Source: Planctomycetaceae bacterium (GTDB lineage: Bacteria; Planctomycetota; Planctomycetia; Pirellulales; Pirellulaceae). Taken from it: a stretch of DNA of 5,308 nucleotides. Numbering within the stretch: position 1 is the first letter of the stretch; each line of letters starts with the position of its first letter. The translations under genes were made by a program, and so were the position numbers. The stretch spans positions 6,814 through 12,121 of the forward strand of contig PADE01000121.1 of NCBI GenBank assembly GCA_002702965.1. The letters run 5' to 3'. The notes below the pieces were generated by a model, which did no database searches, was not told where the DNA came from, and saw only the letters and a program-made list of their open reading frames with translations. This document shows, piece by piece, positions 1-4,031 of the stretch.

Positions 1-665
1 CGCTGGCGGGCAGCCTCCAGAGCAGTCCAGTCTACGTCGACCACGATCGAGGCGGTGATGGCACCTTGCATCGCTCGGGCCATGCGGTAATTAAGCGTTT
101 GTTGGGTTTTGGGGAGCGGCGTGTCATCGTATGTGCGCGGCGCGGCGACCTTTGCTCCACCGTGTGGTTCGGGTGTGCGAATGGCCAGAAATGCATCGAC
201 GTCGTGCGGCATCAAGCGATTTCTACGTCGTGGGATTTCGTGCGCCAGCGCGAGCAGACCGTGCCGCTTGAGGTACGCGCGGGTACGCGGCGGTAGAATC
301 TGATTGCGCAGTTCCACGGTACTACGGTCGACGACGGCTGGAGGCGCAGGCAGTTCTGTGACGGGGACGGGTGTCGGGATTGCAGGCGACGGATCCGAGA
401 GTGCGTTTTCGCCTGTGGCGACCTCCAACCGGGCGACTTCAGCGCCGATCGGCAGTACGCTTCCTTCTTCTGCAGTCCACGAGAGAAGTACGCCCTCGCA
501 GGGAGCCTCGACGTCCGAAACAGCTTTGTCGGTTTCCATTTGGTACAGCGGCTCATCGCGCTGCACCAGGTCTCCGAGCTGCTTGAGATGTTTGAGGAGC
601 AAGGCCTCTTGGAGGCCTTCACCGAGTTGTGGAATGGAGACCGCAACGATGGAGGCAGCCGTCAT
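1..665 (-). CDS. 2-oxo acid dehydrogenase E2 (dihydrolipoamide acyltransferase), C-terminus cut off by window
   Basis: This is the E2 core subunit, which takes the acyl group from E1 on a swinging lipoyl arm and passes it to CoA in the cytoplasmic multienzyme complex. 221 residues are visible from an ATG at 665; the frame is open at the left edge. Residues 1-80 form a lipoyl domain with the lipoylation motif METDKAV, the modified lysine being residue 47. A Pro/Ala/Val-rich linker follows (about 90-112), then a peripheral-subunit-binding-like segment (about 120-162, ending NRLMPHDVDAFLA). The catalytic acyltransferase domain begins near 184 (LPKTQQTLNYRMARAM). The active-site HxxxDG motif would lie outside the window. 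The subunit-binding segment is divergent: the usual Gly-rich GTGPxGR loop is replaced by PRRRNRL. The gene lies 47 bp after the E1 stop, so the two are very probably cotranscribed. No strong ribosome binding site is seen. The acyl substrate is not determined. Confidence 0.93.
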   Translation of the reverse strand, partial: MTAASIVAVSIPQLGEGLQEALLLKHLKQLGDLVQRDEPLYQMETDKAVSDVEAPCEGVLLSWTAEEGSVLPIGAEVARLEVATGENALSDPSPAIPTPVPVTELPAPPAVVDRSTVELRNQILPPRTRAYLKRHGLLALAHEIPRRRNRLMPHDVDAFLAIRTPEPHGGAKVAAPRTYDDTPLPKTQQTLNYRMARAMQGAITASIVVDVDWTALEAARQ

Positions 666-712
666 GGTTCCGTTTCGTGTTACTGGGCTGGAAGCTCAAC
701 TCGCTGAAGCGT

Positions 713-2827
713 CTATTCCTCGGTGACCCTGCGCAACGCCTCAACGACGCGCTCGGTGTCGGGAACGGCGGAGTATTCACAGATCGGATTGAATCCAATC
801 GGAACATCGTCACGTGAAACCAACTGGGGAGCAGACAGGAACTGGTCCCAGCTCTCAGAAGTGGCCGTCAGTTCACTGATGATCATCTGCCCGACACTGC
901 AACTGCGGACATCCTCCTGCACAATCAACAGTCGGCCCGTTTTTTCAAGCGAGCGGCAAACCGTTTCCCGGTCCCACGGGACGATGGTGCGCAAATCGAT
1001 GATTTCGACGGAGATCTCATCGGCCAGTTGAGCGACCGCGTCGTTGGCCGGTTCGAGACAGTTTCCCCAAGCGACCAATGTGACCTGGCTACCCGCTTTG
1101 CGGATTGCAGCTTGGCCGAACGGGACCGGGCTGACGGGTGCGACAACCTTGCAATGTTGTCTGAGGCGATGCTTGGGCAGCAGCACGACGGTGGGGTCAT
1201 TGGTGTGCATCGCGGTCCACAGCAATCCGGCCGCATCTTCGGGGGTGCTGGGCACTACCACGCGTAAGCCCGGCACGTGCGCAAAGCTGGCCTCGTTAGC
1301 TTGGCTGTGCCAGTTGCCACCACCTGCCAAATACGCGCCATAGGGAGCGTAAATGACCGCCGGACACGTCCATTCACCTTTGCTGCGCCACCGGATGGTC
1401 GACAGATTTTGGGAAATCTGATTCCAGGCGGGACCGACAAAATCAACGAACTGAATTTCAAAAACCGGCCGCATGCCGTAACACGCGAGTCCCGCCGCAA
1501 CTCCGGCGATCGTCGCTTCGGCGAGTGGTGAGTTAAACACGCGATCGGGAAATCCCGTCGAGAGTCCCTTGGTGATGCCGAATACCCCCCCCTTCGGATC
1601 TTCGATGTCTTCGCCGAAAAAGACAAACCGGCGGTCGGTCTCCAGACCTTCCTGAAACACTCGGTTGATGGCGTCCACCATCCTCCAGTCTCGATCTCCG
1701 GTCAGCGGCGGAGCGCCGGTTTGGGCTGGCGCCCCGAAAAGGTGGTCTCCGATTTCGTCCGGGGAAGGGTCGGGCGCTCGTTCCGCCAGGGAGTACTCTT
1801 CATCGACCGTTTGTTCGATTTGTTCGCGGATTTGCTGCCAGTCGTCGCTCTCGAGTTCCCCGCTGGCAATCAGCTCCTCCGCGAAACGCTTGATCGGATC
1901 GCGGGCTTCCATTTCGGCCAGTTCTTCCTCGACTCGGTAGACGCGGTGGTCGTCACTACTGGTGTGGCTGCAAAGCCGGTCCAACTCACAGTGCAAGATC
2001 GTTGGACCGTTTCCCTGCCGCGCTTTGGCCAGCGCTGGCAACGCCGCCGCGACCACGTTCTCGGGGTCCCTTGCGTCGAGCGTTGTGATCCCCACATCCT
2101 CGTGGATCAGCTTCAATCGGAGCGGATTCATGCGGTCGGTGCGGGTGCTGATCCCGTATCCGTTGTCTTCGACCACAAACACGATCGGTAGTTGTCGCTC
2201 GACCGCAAAGGCGACCGCTTCGAAGAACTCTCCCTGCCGTGTGGAGGCGTCGCCGATGGTGGCGATGACAGCGGAGTTTTTTTGTTCCAGCTTCATTCCC
2301 CAGGCGGTGCCGCACGCCGGTAAAACCGATGCGCCCGTGGGTGTCAGTTGCGTCCAGATCTTTCGTTTGGGACACGATGCGTGAGCCGGCATTTGCCGCC
2401 CCCCGCTACTGGAATTGCGCTTCCCAAAATAAGCCAGGGCTATTTCGTAATTTGTGATTCCCCGCGCCAGCAACAACGCGCGGTCACGATAATGACCAAA
2501 GAGATGGTCATCTTCTTCCATCGCCAGCGACAACGCGGCAATCGCTTCGTGTCCGATTCCAGAGACCTGAAACCAGCCACGGCCCTGACGCAACAGGACA
2601 CCTTCCCGACGGTCTCCTTCGCGACTGAGGTACATCAGTTTGAGGAGACCAAGTCGTGTACTGCGCGAAGTGGTGAGCTGAGATTGACTAGCGGACGATT
2701 GACTGGCGGACGATTGACTGGCGGACAATGCGAGGTCGCTTCCGTTCACGGGCGTCTCTGTAGAGGGCCATCCCTGTGCCCTTCTGCGCTCACAGCGTAC
2801 GCAATCCACAGGGGTCGGACAAGGCAA
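713..2827 (-). CDS. Fused 2-oxo acid dehydrogenase E1 alpha-beta subunit (probably branched-chain type)
   Basis: A thiamine-diphosphate-dependent E1 of 704 residues that carries the normally separate alpha and beta chains in one polypeptide. The alpha half (about 58-350) shows GHYRDRA (His112), SGGRQMP (141-147) and the thiamine-diphosphate motif GDAS (192-195) followed after about 25 residues by EDN (220-222). It also has HTSSDDHRVYR (288-298), matching the loop of branched-chain E1 alpha that is phosphorylated in mitochondria. A linker (about 351-378) leads to the beta half, with FFGEDIEDPKGGVF (403-416), the cofactor-contacting Glu437 (SPLAEATI), EIQFVDF, GGNWHSQ (His507) and HVPGLRVVVPS. 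The C-terminal transketolase-like domain starts near 568. Residues 1-57 match nothing I recognise and hold a SASQS repeat. The start is uncertain: TTG at 2827 is the most upstream, while GTG at 2809 or 2749 is possible. The first ATG (residue 65) would cut into the first conserved helix. It is followed by E2. Confidence 0.93.
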   Translation of the reverse strand: MPCPTPVDCVRCERRRAQGWPSTETPVNGSDLALSASQSSASQSSASQSQLTTSRSTRLGLLKLMYLSREGDRREGVLLRQGRGWFQVSGIGHEAIAALSLAMEEDDHLFGHYRDRALLLARGITNYEIALAYFGKRNSSSGGRQMPAHASCPKRKIWTQLTPTGASVLPACGTAWGMKLEQKNSAVIATIGDASTRQGEFFEAVAFAVERQLPIVFVVEDNGYGISTRTDRMNPLRLKLIHEDVGITTLDARDPENVVAAALPALAKARQGNGPTILHCELDRLCSHTSSDDHRVYRVEEELAEMEARDPIKRFAEELIASGELESDDWQQIREQIEQTVDEEYSLAERAPDPSPDEIGDHLFGAPAQTGAPPLTGDRDWRMVDAINRVFQEGLETDRRFVFFGEDIEDPKGGVFGITKGLSTGFPDRVFNSPLAEATIAGVAAGLACYGMRPVFEIQFVDFVGPAWNQISQNLSTIRWRSKGEWTCPAVIYAPYGAYLAGGGNWHSQANEASFAHVPGLRVVVPSTPEDAAGLLWTAMHTNDPTVVLLPKHRLRQHCKVVAPVSPVPFGQAAIRKAGSQVTLVAWGNCLEPANDAVAQLADEISVEIIDLRTIVPWDRETVCRSLEKTGRLLIVQEDVRSCSVGQMIISELTATSESWDQFLSAPQLVSRDDVPIGFNPICEYSAVPDTERVVEALRRVTEE
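2682..2726. repeat. Three tandem 15-bp repeats encoding Ser-Ala-Ser-Gln-Ser units
   Basis: Three head-to-tail 15-bp units (2682-2696, 2697-2711, 2712-2726) read GATTGACTGGCGGAC on the plus strand; the first differs at one base. On the minus strand, in the E1 frame, they give a repeating Ser/Ala/Gln pentapeptide (about residues 35-49) just before the first conserved E1 alpha helix. Because 15 is a multiple of three, copy number can change by slippage without breaking the frame. The segment is probably a flexible N-terminal extension. Confidence 0.9.
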
Positions 2828-2835
2828 ATTAGTCC

Positions 2836-2867
2836 CAAATCAGCGGGGGTCAACTGTCGCCGATTTG
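2836..2867 (-). promoter_or_regulatory. Hairpin abutting the E1 start region
   Basis: Read on the minus strand, CAAATCGGCG pairs with CGCTGATTTG around a 12-nt loop. That gives ten pairs, one of them G-U; on the plus strand that pair would be A-C. The 3' arm ends eight bases before the TTG at 2827, and the intervening bases GGGACTAA include the only Shine-Dalgarno-like GGGA. If TTG is the start, this stem could influence ribosome access to E1. There is no U-run to make it a clear terminator. The function is inferred. Confidence 0.45.
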
Positions 2868-2920
2868 CCCTGACCAAGGGAGGCCCCGACCGTTGATTCA
2901 CGCCGGGTGTGGGGGTCAAA

Positions 2921-3047
2921 GTGATACGCCCGGAGGGCGGCTGATGAAGCGTCCATTCCGCGGGTGCGCCAATCCGTGGGGTGACTTGCTCTTCCACCAA
3001 AAGTGCACCTGCGGAGGTCGAGTGCCGTTCCCTGCCGGGCGTATCGT
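2921..3047 (+). ncRNA. Candidate structured RNA: long rod with two nested helices
   Basis: The outer helix pairs GATACGCCCGG (2923-2933) perfectly with 3035-3045. It continues as AGGG (2934-2937) with CCCT (3030-3033) and CGGC (2938-2941) with GCCG (3024-3027), with only a G bulge and a TT bulge on the 3' side. An asymmetric internal loop follows (2942-2955 against 3017-3023). An inner 13-pair helix joins TCCGCGGGTGCGC (2957-2969) to 3003-3015. A small apical stem is possible (GGTG 2980-2983 with CACC 2995-2998). In the plus-strand RNA the non-Watson-Crick positions 2962/3010, 2968/3004, 2956/3016, 2922/3046 and 2921/3047 are all G-U; on the minus strand they would be A-C mismatches. That favours plus-strand transcription. 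The outline of closing stem, central bubble and terminal stem recalls 6S RNA, but I recognise no family signature. No clear promoter or U-tract terminator is visible. A DNA-level palindromic element is the alternative. Confidence 0.5.
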
Positions 3048-3071
3048 GTTTCGCTACCTACCGGCGCGCAA

Positions 3072-3172
3072 GGATTCACCGAATCGCAGGTGACTATCGG
3101 AGTACGCGATTTGGAGAACCGCCGGAGCGTGTCGCGAGGGTTAAGATGGGCAATCTCGTTGTTTGTGAATCC
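3072..3172. repeat. 8-bp inverted repeat pair downstream of mraZ-like stop
   Basis: GGATTCAC (3072-3079) is the exact reverse complement of GTGAATCC (3165-3172); the latter begins seven bases beyond the mraZ-like stop codon. Inside, CGAATCGC (3080-3087) can pair with GCGATTTG (3106-3113) with one G-U, and AGAT/ATCT forms a small stem near 3145-3157. It might be the 3' end structure of the mraZ transcript, but there is no U-run. Confidence 0.3.
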
Positions 3173-3178
3173 TCCCTC

Positions 3179-3655
3179 TCAGGATGAAAGAGTGTCGAAG
3201 AGCTCGTGAAATTCGGCCACATTATCTTGTAGGTACTCGATCCACGCGTCGGGGCGCCAGATTTCGACACACAGCGCCGCACCCAGCAGCAGCACATGTT
3301 CGCCCGGTTCGACTCCTAGGAACTGACGAAACCCCTCGGGGATCAACAGCCGCCCGCGCTGCGCCATTTGAACCGTGGTGTGCCGCGTCGAGAGCAGCCG
3401 TCCGAGACGTTGGACCTCCGGAAGCTGTCCGGCCATGCGGCCCGCCTGGAGCTTCTCTCGAACGAGTGCCAGCCCCTGGTCGAGACGGGACTGCCACTGC
3501 GCGCCATTCCACAGGCTGAGCGTTCCCGTCCGTTCTTTCGCTAGAATCAGGTTTTCGCCGGGTGCCGCTAGGTTTTGACAGAGGGGTTTGGGAATCGCCA
3601 CGCGATAGCGTTCGTCGAGCGTTCTGCGGTGCTCGCCGAGCAGCAGTTCGGACAT
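3179..3655 (-). CDS. mraZ: MraZ-family transcriptional regulator (SpoVT/AbrB-like double domain)
   Basis: MraZ proteins are DNA-binding regulators built from two AbrB-like half-domains that assemble into rings; they usually head the division/cell-wall (dcw) cluster and repress their own promoter. With the ATG at 3655 the product is 158 residues, close to the family's usual length of about 150. The start places the family N-terminus correctly (MSELLLGEHRRTLDERYRVAIP). The frame stays open upstream to a GTG at 3736 that overlaps a putative operator, so a 185-residue form is possible but less likely. The first half-domain keeps the DxxxR signature (Asp14, Arg18, in LDERYR). The second (AQRGRLLIP, 98-106) has Ala where Asp is expected but keeps Gly-Arg. 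The end shows the expected VLLLGAALCVEIW block (121-133). Downstream lies a 2-oxo acid dehydrogenase operon, not rsmH/ftsI, so the gene is an orphan here. Confidence 0.85.
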   Translation of the reverse strand: MSELLLGEHRRTLDERYRVAIPKPLCQNLAAPGENLILAKERTGTLSLWNGAQWQSRLDQGLALVREKLQAGRMAGQLPEVQRLGRLLSTRHTTVQMAQRGRLLIPEGFRQFLGVEPGEHVLLLGAALCVEIWRPDAWIEYLQDNVAEFHELFDTLSS

Positions 3656-3722
3656 GGCCAGGGTCACATCGATCCAGAAGGAGTGCTCCATGCGGGGTAA
3701 GTGAGACATCCATGACAGAAAG

Positions 3723-3780
3723 GGTGTAAACCCCACAAAAATATCTAATTATTGACATAAATAGGTGTAAAACCCACAAA
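3723..3780 (-). promoter_or_regulatory. Paired 17-bp operator-like boxes upstream of mraZ
   Basis: Two direct copies on the plus strand, GGTGTAAACCCCACAAA (3723-3739) and GGTGTAAAACCCACAAA (3764-3780), differ at one base. Read on the minus strand each is TTTGTGGG(G/T)TTTACACC. They are 41 bp apart start to start, close to four helical turns, so both would face the same side of the DNA. Each contains TGGG, the core reported for MraZ sites in E. coli, although there the repeats are about 10 bp apart. The inference is an autoregulatory site for the adjacent MraZ-like protein. The proximal copy lies 68-84 bp before the chosen ATG. Confidence 0.65.
3742..3771 (-). promoter_or_regulatory. Possible sigma-70-like promoter of mraZ
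   Basis: On the minus strand TTTACA (3771-3766, inside the distal box) is followed after 18 bp by TAGATA (3747-3742) in AT-rich DNA that contrasts with the GC-rich surroundings. The -35 matches five of six consensus bases, the -10 only three. Its placement between and overlapping the two boxes fits repression by box occupancy, but the -10 is weak and other assignments are possible. Confidence 0.3.
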
Positions 3781-3816
3781 TCTTCTTTGATCCTATGGCT
3801 TCGGCGAGATTCGGCA

Positions 3817-3840
3817 AGACCTGAACGGAAGTTCAGGCCT
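3817..3840 (-). terminator. Hairpin after uvrC-like gene, possible transcription terminator
   Basis: CCTGAAC and GTTCAGG form a perfect 7-bp stem around a 4-nt loop. On the minus strand it extends by a G-U and two more pairs to ten pairs (AGGCCTGAAC with GTTCAGGTCT). It lies about 190 nt beyond the UvrC stop and before the mraZ promoter region. The tail is only TCTTGCC on the minus strand, so intrinsic termination is not assured. On the plus strand the loop is GGAA and the tail is CTGTTTCTCT. Confidence 0.4.
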
Positions 3841-3917
3841 CTGTTTCTCTGTAGGTGTTTGCCAGATGTCGCCGGCTGGCACATCCCCGGCCGGTCTGAT
3901 CGAAGATAGGCGTGCCC

Positions 3918-4001
3918 CAACGCGTCGCGGGTCGGGTGAATCCGCGTGGCCGATGCGATGTTCTCGACCGACGTACTTCACCCGCCGGTTGTCGCGCGTT
4001 G
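3918..4001. repeat. Nested inverted repeats downstream of uvrC-like gene
   Basis: CAACGCG (3918-3924) pairs with CGCGTTG (3995-4001), and inside it CGGGTGAA (3933-3940) pairs with TTCACCCG (3977-3984), both perfectly. They are separated by internal loops of 8 and 10 bases. An apical stem around 3946-3974 is possible, with a mismatch that would be G-U on the minus strand. It could be a structured 3' untranslated region of the uvrC transcript or a DNA palindrome. Confidence 0.35.
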
Positions 4002-4031
4002 TACCGCGGAGTGCGGTCGGTCCCAGTGAGA

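Larger units (their letters stand above)
2828..3178. other. Intergenic region between mraZ-like gene and E1, rich in secondary structure
   Basis: 351 bp without a convincing gene; the open frames here lack family motifs and run into the E1 or mraZ genes in other frames. It holds, left to right: a 32-nt hairpin abutting the E1 start (2836-2867); a nested rod-like inverted repeat (2921-3047); and an 8-bp inverted repeat pair (3072-3079 with 3165-3172). It also contains two copies of GGGGGTCAA (2845-2853 and 2911-2919) and three of the four copies of GATTCAC in the window. A minus-strand TTGACC at 2853-2848 followed after 16 bp by TAATTT (2831-2826) is a weak promoter-like pair; it would imply that E1 starts at one of the downstream GTG codons. 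Confidence 0.7.
3656..4031. other. Intergenic region between uvrC-like gene and mraZ-like gene
   Basis: 376 bp with no convincing gene. Open frames on the minus strand here show no known motif, and none encodes the helix-hairpin-helix end missing from the UvrC-like protein. From right to left it contains a nested inverted repeat (3918-4001), a short GCCAG/CTGGC palindromic patch (3860-3881), a perfect 7-bp hairpin (core 3820-3837), and a conspicuously AT-rich segment (about 3737-3765) flanked by two 17-bp boxes. The last part is the probable promoter/operator of mraZ; the bases 3656-3722 would be its leader. Confidence 0.65.

Noticed and set aside
2348..2896. 182-residue plus-strand open frame opposite the start of E1
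   Set aside because: Antisense shadow of well-supported E1 coding sequence with no family resemblance.
2845..2919. Two copies of GGGGGTCAA, 66 bp apart
   Set aside because: Short and G-rich; one lies in a hairpin loop and the other just outside the rod element. Not enough to call a site.
2746..3000. 84-residue minus-strand open frame from a TTG codon overlapping the E1 start
   Set aside because: No recognisable motif, no ribosome binding site, and it crosses the structured element and the first residues of E1 in another frame. It does show that the frame evidence for the first ~26 residues of E1 is weak.
2984..3000. GGAAGAGCA on the minus strand near the apex of the rod, resembling the SRP RNA GGAA...AGCA region
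   Set aside because: The spacing between GGAA and AGCA leaves no room for the conserved stem and the matching 5' CAGG is absent, so it is not SRP RNA.
3752..3757. Perfect plus-strand TTGACA in the mraZ upstream region
   Set aside because: No acceptable -10 at 16-18 bp spacing and no plus-strand gene follows.
3860..3881. TGCCAG/CTGGCA palindromic patch
   Set aside because: Short arms in GC-rich DNA with competing alternative pairings; no support for a function.
3222..3920. 232-residue minus-strand open frame across the mraZ-like gene
   Set aside because: Arg/Ala/Gly-rich shadow frame of the MraZ gene; MraZ in the other frame has clear family motifs.
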